A DNA stretch of 64,000 nt from Desulfotalea sp. GTDB lineage: Bacteria > Desulfobacterota > Desulfobulbia > Desulfobulbales > Desulfocapsaceae. Shown one piece after another: positions 57,401 to 59,797 of this stretch. Where the stretch lies: NCBI GenBank assembly GCA_002733995.1, contig NVXR01000004.1, positions 62,001 through 126,000 of the forward strand. The letters are read 5' to 3'. The translations under genes and the position numbers were made by a program. Below the pieces are notes generated by a model. It worked only from the letters and a program-made list of their open reading frames with translations. It was not told the origin of the DNA and did no database searches. How positions within the stretch are numbered: position 1 is the stretch's first letter; the number at the start of each line of letters is the position of its first letter.

Positions 57401-59196
57401 GTGGTTCTGATAGCATAGAGGCTGGCGGAGGTGATAATATTGTGCTTGGCGATACAGGCGTTATTAGCCTTGCAGGTGGCAAGGTGTCGAGTATTGAAGC
57501 CGATAGTAATTCCGGCGATGGCGACGATATCATCACCACCGAGGGCGGTGCTGATATCCTCATCGGTGGCGGTGGTTCAGATCAATTGAACTCGGGTAAT
57601 GGTAATGATACCCTATTAGGTGATGATGGATCTTTGCTTGTTTCAGGTACGACTCCATCGCGGATAGAGGTGTCAGGCCGCAGTGGCGGTAATGATCAAC
57701 TCAATGGTGCAGGTGGCAGTGACATTCTCATCGGTGGTGCTGGGGCTGATATCTTGAAGGTAAACGGCAAAGACAATGTTGTTATTGGCGATACAGGAGT
57801 TATAACCCTCGCTGGTGGCAGAGCCACTATGGTGGAAGCCAATGGAGCTGGCAGCGGTAATGACCGAATCACCGGTAGCGGTGGTACTGATATCCTCCTC
57901 GGTGGCAGTGGCTCCGATAGCATAGACGCCGGTAACGGTGATGATGTTATAATTGGAGATACCGGAACGGTTACCCTGAAAGGCGGAGTTCCCGTCCTGG
58001 TGTTTGGTTCCGCAGAGTCGGGCGGCGACGACCAGCTCTCGGGTGGTAGTGGAGACGATATTATCGTTGGTGGCGGTGGTGGTGATACGCTTTCTGGCGG
58101 TGCCGGTTCGGATGTACTGTTTGGAGATGGCGGGAAGGTTGTTGTTCGTGGTGGACGATACCAGAGCATGGAAACTATCTCCTTTACAACAGGAGGAAAC
58201 GACACTTTAGATGGTGGCAGTGGCGATGATTACATCTTTGGTGGTGCGGGTGCGGATATCTTGTATGGAGGTTCTGGCAAGGATATTTTGCTTGGTGACA
58301 ATGGCCGAATTTACCATCCGTCCATAGATACATTGATCGCTTTGACCAGCGGATATTTTATTGGTGGTGATGATAGTATATATGGTGGTAGTGGTAATGA
58401 TATTATGTTTGGTGGCAGTGGCTTTGATACCTTTTATGGTGACTGGTCCGAAGATGTCATTTTCTCAGATTATGGGCGAGTCGTGATAGTTGACGGTAAC
58501 TTTACCCGCCTCGAATTTGTCGGCATGGGGCAACTCAACCCCATTGCATACGAGTTGTTTTCATCCTATAGTGGCGTTGAATCCTTCGCTGGATTGAGCA
58601 GTCAGAGCGGCGTAAAAGATGTTCTAACCACCGCAACAGATCAACTTACTGTCGATGAGGTTGCAAGGAAATGGGGATTGCGGAGTCATCTCGATCGAAT
58701 ACAACACGGTGGAGCTAATGTGCTTGGGCCGGAAGGGCTTCTGGGGTATTATGCGACTGTAGACGACATCCTTACCCAGGAAAAAATGTCTTCACCAAAT
58801 ACCACTGATGTGCCGGAGAAGGTGAGTGTACCGCTAGAGGGCCAAGGTCGTCAACGGGCGGTTGAGAGTTCCAGCGATGGGGACGCTAAACGGCAGGTTT
58901 TGCAGCTTAAACAAGAAGGCCCGGCGGCGATGGAGGCGATGGTTGCAGGACTTGTTGGTTGGTCAATGAAGGGCGGCAAACAATCCCGTGGGAAAAAGAG
59001 TTTGGGTAAATCAGAGATGTCGCTAGTGCTACAGCCCAAAGAGAAGAGCTGGCGCTGGGATGGACAAAATCTTAAAAAAGAAGACTCGGGACGAAAAATC
59101 TCCTGGTATAAAAAAGAGAGTCAGCTGATACCTGTTGTCTTCTCAACGTTAGACAGGCAGAAAAAGGTAGCACAGAAAAGACAGATTGGTGGATAA
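30406..59196 (+). CDS. Giant LEPR-xLL / DUF4347 / RTX repeat surface protein
   Basis: An uninterrupted 9596-residue frame, among the largest bacterial proteins. Order: basic N-terminus with FESLEPRILLSAD (26-39); DUF4347 (~118-290); Asp/Gly-rich RTX-like beta blocks with three flagellin-hook-IN-like inserts (to ~2025); Gly/Ala/Val-rich repeats of about 70 residues (GDIxLxAxDxSxI..VAGSGGVAV..NVIxNxVxAxI) for over 3000 residues, with a four-fold super-repeat at 3816-5200; beta-rich stalk; Calx-beta-like domains (~8180-8545); C-terminal RTX block (~8660-9355); and a basic ~240-residue tail. Very few cysteines. There is no Sec signal peptide, fitting one-step export. Likely a Ca2+-stiffened adhesin or surface fibre (inference). 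ATG at 30406 with AGGGGA. Confidence 0.9.
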   Translation: MLRYLKRKLARKNEHQGKVEVRRKIRFESLEPRILLSADLGIENPVEDVTSEDVQAPLEQALDQPVSPGTKGSGVGEADDTLLEVGEKISYSGADAIEKDAGATEDQSSKTTQQEEGTVELVFVDGSLVESEQLLEQLQKNNEGGKIEVIELSTDTDGVAQIDQALEGRSGVSAIHILSHGTEGEIHLGSTSLTIDDLSSERFSKWNSALSEDGDILLYGCNVAGNDSGFDFIEKLAEVTGADVVASTDATGTSKHGGNWDLEMAVGDVETASLGQRGGLQGYSHLLADIDGTDGDDIISNSSKDDTLRGGLGADTYTFTDNWGHDQIDEMVNSGNDTLDFSAVTDDLVFTISADGTISIAGGGNTATTSAYIENIIGGSGNNVFIFEKGAEIGGSIDGGVGGVNRLDYSAYDTTVTVDLTVTPTAPVVTAPGVDPFAQSSYVPTGVLGGVRNIHKVTGGSGANLITGASTGSQLQGGDDNDVLTVSGGITVLSGEKGNDTYVFTDDWGNASYSESTAAGVDTLDFSAVTADLDFTINTDGSVSVSDGENQLTVASVGQGIDKLVGGLGDNRFVFADGASFDGVIIGGTAGSDGSLGNNTFDFSSSSSDVDIDLLSGEFGSTKFGNIASVIGGSQADTFATHTQNNQLVGGGGNDYYTFEDGWGHDVVVELSGQGDDTFDFSAVTTDLTFTIHADNSVTVTDGTNSLTTSSSSIVETLIGGSGNNIFVFEDGSTFVGTVDGGVDINGDKGNSTLDFSAITKDLTVDIGNGSAVQSVGTFSVSFSNIKNVFGGSGDDTIRGSEDDNILVGGGGDDTFYSSGGTDNIAGGAGTDRYVASGDEDVSVFDLNDTAKTDDAVLTIGDKSDLISSIETLAYTAGAGDNTLGAGNYTLGSIDYKGGAGTNTLDLSLSGSDIALTFSSLTRVTALLNDSGNSVAAQAVKTVKGGAGTDTADFSAMSADLTFTIKANNTVEVTDGIHVLILSGINNLIGGSGRDTFIFEENGTLDGIIDGGVGTENTLDYSAFTDLGVYVDMKTPDGDSSGSTGSASNTEGIKNIQNVIGGQGDDRIYGSDEANVFEGGGGDDSLHGAGGDDVLRGGLGDDVFSGGAGADRIYGGGGTDSLEEEQDGLSMVLATNNDTSATDDALLTIDGVVDSLWSLERVVLTGGASANTIDASKFTLGQVALVGGAGDDHLIGGSGDDFFTGGLGADKIEGGGGTDTVVEQRDDDFVLTDTTLSIGGEVDTLVDIQQAQLTGGVGDNSIDASLFTLGSVSLDGDAGDDILRGGSGDDFFSGGAGYDQIFGGAGTDTVIEVNDGRFILTDTSLDMGEGIDEVVTITIDAAVTGGTFTLTYGGEETAPIAFDADAQTMAQALGLLSTLSGQDINVSRTRIAINTSALVTSLNDGAGIATVTGTDLQITLTDETTTVEIDLSGAETLQDVLDLISNADARLSATLNADGTRITITDSTNDGGHLTVSALNDSTAAGDLGLLGTTYGPTLSGGTLTGVMGPWSITFTANEAGRNVSNIAVNGTGLTGGSIGVVVVDGATVKTSLDSIERADLTGGARANYMNAAAFSGNVVLSGGGNDDILIGGSGDDVLYGGAGNDILTGGLGDDIIEGGEGIDLLLEVKNGARIVLTNTQLTSDSETDTLAGIEQANISGGAGDNSINASGFNGVSVDTTVNYLNGGKGLSTTDVSQVNLIGSEATTPLAALNNGAGVATVSGDDIKITLSNGSIYNIDLSDVVTLQDLFDVIGAVDNNLSASLNSAGNGLELIDSSGGGGSFAISALNSSTAIAGLGLSSGSFAAGKIKGNAFAGASADIRIVLSDSTVVEVDLSNVVTVQDIADAISSSHADLTAELSSTGVIQLTDSTGGSSVVSVHSINGSGAAEALGFTSGTGSSSGFVGTAIVAGSVVLDGGAGKDVLIGTSGDDTLTGGEGADVIDGGAGLDRLVESRTSGDHDFTLDDVSLIISGDATDVLSNIEFATLEGSAAGQKIDASGFSGASILISGGGADTLLGGVGNDIFRVDISNLIGADQVSVSSGGGDDNELVILGGGEFVHQADLGRISFSSATPGTPDTTGMSIIIESEGTLTVNEDINSSGVNLGFRADTINVVGADISTDHATKAGNITFEAQHIFIDEDSSGQRAHIHALSLSGVGTNGNINFLASDMFKDFTALGFANVDYNEADVTIGNALIEGGTVTVQATAQAEKYNVDFGETWVGDKLESLAGGVLKGLEGFSLVGGVSVVTAIARITIEEDAEIHAEKFIAHSKANTFVKASPKSIFLGVAVGIGTTVSETVIAGTITSAGDLVVRASGNNNISVSASVEDKSFAAAVAVSVLDSTVLARVTDTASLVVGGNLFVRADTIDHNSTSASTESDKDGKVGIAVAVSVEKGTTSAFLDGDADVTGNIVVEAVQEKDFFDGKKFGFIPTFSDGIIAVVEIPPEKTGIAKKFDDFTSGIKEKIVGKIDSQKVHKENTVGSLREKPGQYVKDILKKNETIKKMMESPTTNNYDVGGAVAVAIDSNKTEARIGDGVHHADIEADGNIQVTAVTANRPKVSASSAVSNETTSTDSEQSTAKFGGSVAVAVGVYNDDADAYISGNTSVDAKGSITVKAATLNQIDPWSLWGANLISPLLDENRLADYNTDEGVTNVALGNTVEVTDKHTGKGDVGSWYKYVGSTPSIEVDLHKVDFTDEANWEDLGNQIANIGGEYVATIGTYLNANAGLMSNLVDTSASAAAEGQKMTLAGAFTSIVLSHDAHAGIMQGAEINQDQNGGLNDTNFRTGTQDVIVESLSVNHVVNMVGDLSVSDASKLVTFWKDMDDTDTSTGVGASTGLYWYENDVSAIIEKGVLLYADSLEVDAANKGVSVVLLTSGGEAGDLGFNGAFGGTVVKNNTVARIAEGSTIVVGSGAVGDPDGDNASLFVSATDSTTIITAAGAMTQSQSRGVGASLAVAVSERHTEAVIGNITGTETAAGTITVGGDALVAAKNSGFIGSFAVAGSKTSSASDAPSDTASDPGVTPLQGTGGTQGSDGSAKSDSDLLNWQSGMLSVLTEMKGKDKGNTPGSVEVIEQASNTTEKAKTGYAISGAVTVNYVHDDALAYLQNILSMQAQSLKLDAADTTLVGSLAGSVAIVSSKPDQKGVGIAAGVAISVVTGTTSAFVDGVDLNLTGLEIVSARDGWVVSLAAGASGATGKKGTAIAGSVGFIHSAAVTEAALRNTTGLVDGSILVGARDTSNIIIIAGAGGFGGKTGVGAAIAFSDISNKVISQIENVERFTHHGNVNVNAVSDGMIVSVVGAIGVATGGGGEQGYGVGGTVAVNYINNVVDAAILNSTTLAGSTGDIALLADDSAAIYCMAGGFAYGKSAGIGLAFAVNLLDNKVTSRVEGSSLVTSGNFSSEAKESGMLVTVSVGGAGAEKTAVGGSVAINVVNNSIDSHISALSSIVTGGSVLVGASDTTTLVSVAGGIAFSKKGAVGAAIGVNVVENEIKAFIDSSSVNAGMTLDVNAKSAEMVVAVAVGGAGASKLAIGGSLSTNVINNTVTAKISNSADLAQTSTDPNTIVADVSAVGNLGVHASDTTGIIVIAGGFAGSKEAAVGAAIGTTYLGNDISATIDNTKVTSRNGDINVIAGLARPASDDALAGINSNMLGVELPTENSGQLLTLVVGGAGGGKVAAGFGVSVNNVANTVSASIANGSFVTATSGAVSVTATDASVIDALAFGGAGAGKVAGGGAIAVNTVTNKISAEISDSKVVANANVAVTASSSAIIRTLGMGVSGGGDVAVAVSGIGNIVSNSVTASISAGSTVYAGGDVLLTAGDGTPETLTNWMLPAEMVPDFDAVVADTPNVLDANILAVQLSVAGSGKVAVGVSLMGNLITNTVDTRIDGSIVVAGADSSGAIINTAGDVTLRAVENASISAVTVGVAAAGNVAVNATGFGNIITNDTVAEVKGGATVRSGGKIDLGATDQSKIRSLGIGIAASGSVAASVLVGANVITNGVKSRISGSTVNSGSTLELNAENKADILSLTAGVAASGSTAVMTSLSANVITNSTSAVIEEGAARSAIDAVGAINLSAIDSSNIDSLSFGVSGSGGAAVGVAASANVIANSVTSRISGSDVNGDSTLSLTALSSAGIHSLAVGVAGSGTVAVQVTAMGNVVANNVSAVIDQLSIVNIDGSVTLIASDAEPSVIPGWLSNPDSNSFVPAEYSGDIADGTEGAPFSLQSNILSVMISVAGSGTVAVNAAFVGNVISNSMETSINNATVTSTAGDISLNSDSNAGIIALTIGVAGSGSVAVNVTGYGNVISNKVGSLIENNANVTTVKAGSSISLDADDTSRIRSAGISVAGSGAIAVGGLIAANVVSNKVESTIAGSNVTSGSTIDLSATNDSDILGLTLGVAGSGAVAVTASLTGAVIANTTKAGISGYDRLDSHGNVIASYNSTIVARAGISLSALDSSEINSLAVGVAGSGGVAVGGAVAVNVISNSVSTEITDADVQSQTGGLSLEATSETIIRSLSVGVSGSGGVAVQGSIMGNVISNNTSSKMSNSKVQVRGDIDLIAQDRAPSAVPADWIIDMLPSDDAGDGMKDALNDSTAKTLIDANTNILSLMVSVAGSGGVAVNGAFVGNVITNTITTAIDASSVASVSGHISQKAESRAGIVALTVGVAGSGGVAVNATGMGNVITNSVSSSVSGQSTLRTQAGSGGNIVLLANDASMIRAGGISIAGSGGVAAGALIGANVISNSVQAVIAGSTVDSNATLNLTATNNSGILAISLGVAGSGAAAGILSLSGNVIANTTVAKITGQGGVHSDIDAVGTIGLLAIDSSEINSIAIGVSASGGGAIGAALGINVIANTVGTEIRDSSVDSEANLVLASHSQAIIRSLGIGVSGSGGFAVQLTVMGNAIENHVFALIVDSTVNTLGNVTLLADDLAPKAKPLSAIIDKFVPDNDGNSSAGDNDPDGDSTKSRLNEALADSPVADSDANILSVVVSIAGSGGVAVSGILTGNSIDNKISAIIDGSTVTSRAGAISLDADSKAGIIGLSAGIGASGGVAVQASIFGNEINVVTEALVVDGSKLNAFNDVHLEAVDLSTIRAIGLSIAGSGVAVSGVVGRNKIHNTTRAQLSGSSSDSKNLYISALSQSTINSFVGGVAVSGALSVQLSFTWNDISNTVDASIVADDSHSSIINADGDVRLNARDRSSVASTAVSFSASLGVGISGSCVTQEVSSDVAAYIKGTSASYSVKIQQANKVSIDALSKPVITGDTYGISLGAIAIGQTLVQATVGGSVKAYMGPYVKVGQESGKSVQTIEISALAEVSATATVTALSGGIGAGSVNWSRVTVNPEVFAFINNSIIDVADAITVRSATKMHAEADVKGINAGLFAVGASKAETVLDATVKAYASGDIGAKSLTITANQGALDGEKYSATAVASGSAGALVGVDATIAKVTNNSNTSAYIGGGSTITVSDDISVIAKTSLRQKGVAQSDVVGVVAVGITSATAISNTTVNASVGNYSIIHSSHLEIFAYGIDENRAVTSAGAGGVVGVAAARPQTINNSSTTASIGAHTFVDLSGSSVGDLDVKSFHRALFGTNVHASAYGVLSGAGADADSRVNATVTTSIGSRAKILARDIDLLATNRIDGDSYMKGSTGGVVSAAGADSDTLIALDTEVIVGSYASLEVIGLSSNDDNFNLAALNILNVTDEVIFATAGVLSGAGADLTIKTTKDLAKVTIGSNAKLMGVGAMNLTARGQGNLHGTVSVETYGAGTVSVGTTHVEIHPDNVIEIGRKAHLRSLGDLNLSAGRSTDAGYENYSDIYTVEARWDGFAGSAIPISDVEAKAFAIQENHVDVKTEALLQTGRQANLYADNLGLVYLTGKAKAVSWVSEAADGLNSLLGGGGDEQFEGKELAESHGYVHVDGTIETGLTRHQTLHITDWTVTPIYGLDSDGHSIIVDQEVTITATSDLGITYTTSFKDIDSDMVQSLQQAEAMLAEYGGSNGTLKIFYQGEIARLKAALDAAGLGEKVVSPNGTETMVYPKKSVLTITVGPIWAQAGVIDVRSDVFSGDGTFIAPNDVTVDIINDTPAFLELKGITIPDTNGGLFFNGRLVDDGLEDIKAENRINANLDNAQGYTGVDSTLTPGVVSFDLSGLADPAVTSPSIVIKNTLNVKSVSPPGLGTYAWPDITVLGPSDGGMGIYNDGGSVSFSTPDSGRGSIRFEGTVRAKDITVIAGGDVFINGLTSYAVNGEPASKLGEATGGTTGKYGAGNATGAGVKKANGSAVNTVVNDLARLPYSMYGDRIHIDAEYININGIIQSGRDSYSITIDSTTYAEAMAQIHKGKSGRIYLQEASKASDGLDIYFNSATGQFEVGALKTSGGYIELIGNIISTGSGEIKLLGGYAGVTINNETNVDVLVNELDVSQRGQGTLIIVDKANGTPADTAVLDSDTASSYTSLYQWTKNGLELTTNGSNDSAHVGTSTTLTGDTFSYQPNEKLRYGWTTVVTSQETHYKYVKSGSWLGVVPDFLQSAHIKWDKTVTASPPTYAGTGPYYYFDNSSNSDADYTFDKSSKTVSSGKIIRYWHDDHWTWYGSHVYESKYRQVEGVEDYFTHTLNAHRPITINYIGDAQGSVTIHSTGGGDVLLVGAVITTAGTIAIDSNGAIESVSDGAYLAGKYISLEAEKNIGTKQQAITINLTDPSGNWIGSEGIVAVSGSGDIVITELSGDMYLNSVSATDGDVVLTADGAIKVAHDTATTYHGGTVTGASITLIAKSGGIGNGNSASDPYLVIDSGVKVTGTAATNPTSSVMVSATGDIYLQEAAGDLRVDQITSTGDVYIDVVNGDVLDANDFQERDDRTYNELKGGVWGDLQLVGDDANAKVADTINAFEASKEREYRSYWVYRNQQSDSSVYDGSHRVTLTQGEEDFYRLKLNYDDAAITTLENKRTAEYHTLHSQFNAYFTEKGIAIANSYDQNFDYAVTDDEKAALTSSIKIWTEEELLNLVGGGLLKSVTDTQINVEAANIVANNLTISAGGSLGETGEPTQILLDGDGFTTDERVAMAAAERADVSYLSTDLMKVTVTFDASHGTMTRQDGSNWSGFSVGMNIIIRGNTANATDGLSYYTIGAISGNQMTLTSDSVLVSEAGREVQIAGVALDPTFETHATTEGVEVTFQNNGFNSTGRVGDSITRNSGSWVDEGYVVGSLIRLSGSASNDTNSSECYRVESVSALVLTLSSRAELVQDDTSVAVVIERGDTPELLSILIENRDDFNVNTGGVVTVNVGNDVFLGSAPVDSVERLLKINSIVAGTSSDPGNVRIKVGAGISNGAADGVVNIQSGNLVLEAGDGGIGTADKAFYMDLFGTSTITARATESIYLQEHNSTGSAGDMYIESIYSQTGVASLGADGSIVDALNTDFTKVKAVSIIFNSGGTIGEGGTIVDYVETDISSFGSLTATAQGSIWLAETYNDMNVNTITSISGDVTLVAHQSIVDFVDDSSGLESRPEVDISGNNISLTAHYGGIGNSGNDLDIDSHRNGSGTLTAESFLNAYLLETEGDLYLNTVSTGGYDSSYTAFIATPLGSIRNGRDSGANILSGKTYLFAAQDIGAAGKSVFTEVANLEGLSAAGSIWIDNYGAMMIGGVVGDDAAALRAGGSITTVTHSPLIISEDVIAETGDIVKTATDGSDTTTDYLTVEAGVLVQAKAGNIYLNAGDDLEIQEGAQVLALAGNVYLNGDFGDADIGVGSNMTIRGIVQGINIVVTGNGDDDNIFFDTTSRTTATGQITISSFGGNDTIRINPALFEGKAIVLGGVGDDSITVTDLHSRTDVLTLDGGAGSDEYTVNIAGESNYIITVADSGAANDGADHLTINGTANSDTFLLREKFVAHLNSADSDGHFTNVERINYDHNINARLRINGLDGADHFYSDDNSSLTTLDGGSGDDTFQIGQLYAADRIAPYVANGDQIMTMETTLGFLSIGMSQSMVIYGGTGNDKFSVYSNKALLKMYGEEGNDEFVVRTFLEKNGKTIIGGGGTDLFGGEGDETIFYSINAPVAIDGGSGSDKLVALGSAGDDSFVITSKGIFGAGLSVGFDNIERTKLDGLEGDDTFYNFSTSSDMVTRIIGGLGSDVFNVGGNVTSPIYSIVGSGKSGYINHSVTSDDPQYNGIFVDGVQLNVGDSSNGAVVVTPAGGLSVVEDDATSIASYKIKLDTLIPEAASIAYITVSAIRPTTEEKDRDVTASTVLVSLDGINYSESLVLTFDSALNWNDSYVIYVKAASDTAAEGMRTVLLNHSIIVEAKDPSSVTEDQQKALDNISNIYMPNVEVDVHDDDKADLIITEVVTGSTVVEGGLTDAITVSLTKAPKAGETVTVTLGHGDEISLNTTTLIFDSSNWNMAQTVTVAAVDDSLPENRMRELINFTVVSSDAGSTFNDSEPEAIEVVVEDNDRGGVLITQTDGSTYVNESQADSYSLTLQKALGDGSTVTVDLLSDGQTVLTSDDSRFDAATQTVTFTAANWNIPVLVQINVNLSGSKDGSIVQKFSLQPHTVDQIKGPLIIEGGVPADKDRTLNEAVLLPSETDEILTTTNINLDESIQTDVLNVFNDGSVSEDTGVMTESNISGLGMGGSLTINLGSELHPEDVTFAGGISYSGFEVVEIMLGQNNDDFTVESTMAHSITTVHGGGGSDKLTANIGADDGVLILFGDTSQDGSRYDADISTTTTALTGGAYKFTNPGNDIIDASGSLSSVTIYGGSGDDIIYGSQVGDNLAGGSGNDEIHGLGGDDHIYGDSGFNVDVSTKLDLAGQILTVVNEPAAADTVGTHDLLTAGKDILFGGSGDDIIFGDFGEIEQVAGIQRITTLGNIVAMRSVNDKKGDDDIIDAGTGADILFGGGGSDTINAGEGDNIVLGDTGVVSLAGGKVLSIEADSNPGGGDDTIITGSGTDILLGGGGSDSIDAGEGDNVVLGDTGVVSLAGGSVSSIEADSNPGAGNDTLTSGDGDDILLGGGGSDSIEAGGGDNIVLGDTGVISLAGGKVSSIEADSNSGDGDDIITTEGGADILIGGGGSDQLNSGNGNDTLLGDDGSLLVSGTTPSRIEVSGRSGGNDQLNGAGGSDILIGGAGADILKVNGKDNVVIGDTGVITLAGGRATMVEANGAGSGNDRITGSGGTDILLGGSGSDSIDAGNGDDVIIGDTGTVTLKGGVPVLVFGSAESGGDDQLSGGSGDDIIVGGGGGDTLSGGAGSDVLFGDGGKVVVRGGRYQSMETISFTTGGNDTLDGGSGDDYIFGGAGADILYGGSGKDILLGDNGRIYHPSIDTLIALTSGYFIGGDDSIYGGSGNDIMFGGSGFDTFYGDWSEDVIFSDYGRVVIVDGNFTRLEFVGMGQLNPIAYELFSSYSGVESFAGLSSQSGVKDVLTTATDQLTVDEVARKWGLRSHLDRIQHGGANVLGPEGLLGYYATVDDILTQEKMSSPNTTDVPEKVSVPLEGQGRQRAVESSSDGDAKRQVLQLKQEGPAAMEAMVAGLVGWSMKGGKQSRGKKSLGKSEMSLVLQPKEKSWRWDGQNLKKEDSGRKISWYKKESQLIPVVFSTLDRQKKVAQKRQIGG
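30481..30522 (+). other. LEPR-xLL N-terminal motif in the giant protein
   Basis: Encodes residues 26-39, FESLEPRILLSAD, preceded by a strongly basic stretch (residues 1-25). The LEPR-xLL motif marks the N-terminus of many very large exported repeat proteins. As it replaces a signal peptide, it is a candidate recognition or processing element (inference). Confidence 0.8.
30757..31275 (+). other. DUF4347 domain in the giant protein
   Basis: Residues ~118-290: VELVFVDGSLVESEQLLEQL, SAIHILSHGTEGEIHLGS and DGDILLYGCNVAGNDSG..FIEKLAEVTGADVVAS. The SHG and YGCNVAG segments are characteristic. The domain is common near the N-terminus of giant VCBS/RTX proteins. The His..Cys pair looks caspase/gingipain-like in arrangement, so an autoproteolytic role is conceivable but unproven. 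Confidence 0.75.
31276..36480 (+). repeat. N-terminal RTX-like repeat region with flagellin-hook-like inserts
   Basis: Repeats of the form D-T-L/Y-x-F-x-D-x-W-G followed by N-D-T-L-D-F-S-A-V-T-x-D-L-x-F-T-I, each ending in GGSGxNxFxF, then GGxGDDxL Ca2+-binding turns (for example 33640-33760 and 35140-35270). Three inserts at about 34613-34890, 35541-35810 and 35860-36110 have a pattern like the flagellin hook IN motif: VEIDLSxAxTLQDVxDxI, then LxITDSTxxGG..SALNxSTA..LGL. Confidence 0.7.
41851..46000 (+). repeat. Four-fold super-repeat of about 365-377 residues
   Basis: Units start at about 41851, 42946, 44077 and 45181 (periods 1095, 1131 and 1104 bp). Each begins with a G-x-V-x-L-x-A-x-D-x-x-P segment and a variable acidic, proline-containing stretch with an NILS-V motif, then several ~70-residue VAGSGGVAV..GNVIxNxV repeats. 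The last unit is incomplete. This is duplication at two levels: small beta-repeats nested inside a long one. Confidence 0.75.
54931..56040 (+). other. Calx-beta-like domains in the giant protein
   Basis: Three consecutive segments with the pattern x-V-x-E-G/D..x-L-x-x-A-P..V-T-V-x-L..L-x-F-x-x-x-N-W-x-x-x-Q-x-V-T-V-x-A-x-D-D: 54931-55320, 55387-55730 (TVVEGGLTDAITVSLTK and WNMAQTVTVAAVDDS) and 55735-56040 (VNESQADSYSLTLQKA). These Ca2+-binding beta-sandwich domains are common in surface adhesins. Confidence 0.6.
56380..58470 (+). repeat. C-terminal RTX block with near-identical 171-bp tandem repeats
   Basis: GGSGDDIIxG-type nonapeptide repeats typical of Ca2+-binding RTX domains. Within 57061-57580 a 171-bp (57-codon) unit is repeated three times almost without change: the phrase starting GGSD recurs at 57061, 57232, 57403 and, more diverged, 57574. 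Degenerate copies continue to about 58100. High DNA identity at constant phase indicates recent duplication. Confidence 0.85.
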
Positions 59197-59271
59197 CAAG
59201 AATATGCAGGGTAGTTAGACAAGACCATGCACAAACCAGTTTTTAATAAGGTATAAAAAATAGAGGTTTAT

Positions 59272-59607
59272 ATGAGTGAGAAAAAAGAAGAGACTACACA
59301 GGAAGTAACAAAAGAAAGCCAGACAGAGCAGGGACAGGCTAAAATTCGTTGGGATGGTTCAAAAATGCGTTCTACCTATGCCAACGTCTGTAATGTCTCT
59401 AGCACCAGGGAAGAAGTTACCCTGCTTTTTGGTACTAATCAGAACTGGCATGCGGGACAGACCGAACTTACTGTTGAACTATCCGATAGGATTACGGTAA
59501 ATCCCTATGCGGCAAAACGTCTTTCTATTCTTCTCGCCAATACCATTGCCGAGTATGAAAAGCGTTTTGGAGATCTGCAGCTTAACTTGCCGGAAAAATC
59601 GGAGTAA
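59272..59607 (+). CDS. DUF3467 family protein
   Basis: A 111-residue soluble protein. After an acidic, glutamine-rich N-terminus (residues 1-25), the core IRWDGSKMRSTYANVCNVSSTREEVTLLFG and the end LSDRITVNPYAAKRLSILLANTIAEYEKRFG are the two conserved blocks of DUF3467. Members are small, cytoplasmic and uncharacterised. The gene follows the giant gene by 75 bp with GAGG before the ATG and is followed by a terminator, so it shares the giant gene's transcript. A chaperone or targeting-factor role for the nascent giant protein is inference from this position. Confidence 0.85.
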   Translation: MSEKKEETTQEVTKESQTEQGQAKIRWDGSKMRSTYANVCNVSSTREEVTLLFGTNQNWHAGQTELTVELSDRITVNPYAAKRLSILLANTIAEYEKRFGDLQLNLPEKSE

Positions 59608-59630
59608 GTAACCAGATCGGTAGCTTAAAG

Positions 59631-59664
59631 CCCGGAACGCTAAGCGTTTCGGGTATTTTTTTTC
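59631..59664 (+). terminator. Terminator after the DUF3467 gene
   Basis: CCCGGAACGC (59631-59640) pairs with GCGTTTCGGG (59644-59653; one G-U), loop TAA, followed by a T run to 59664. It ends the giant gene-DUF3467 transcript. Confidence 0.85.
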
Positions 59665-59797
59665 TTTTTGCTGTAATGAAATGTGTCTAACAGTACAGTT
59701 GTATGTGCCGCAACAAGAAACTCCCCGAATTTCGGACAAGTTAATTTTAAAAGGGCCATCTCTGTGTATTCTACGGAGTTAAAAGGCGACAGAAAAT

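Noticed and set aside
56742..57563. 273-residue minus-strand frame rich in Pro and Ser
   Set aside because: Mirror image of the Gly/Asp RTX repeats; low complexity.
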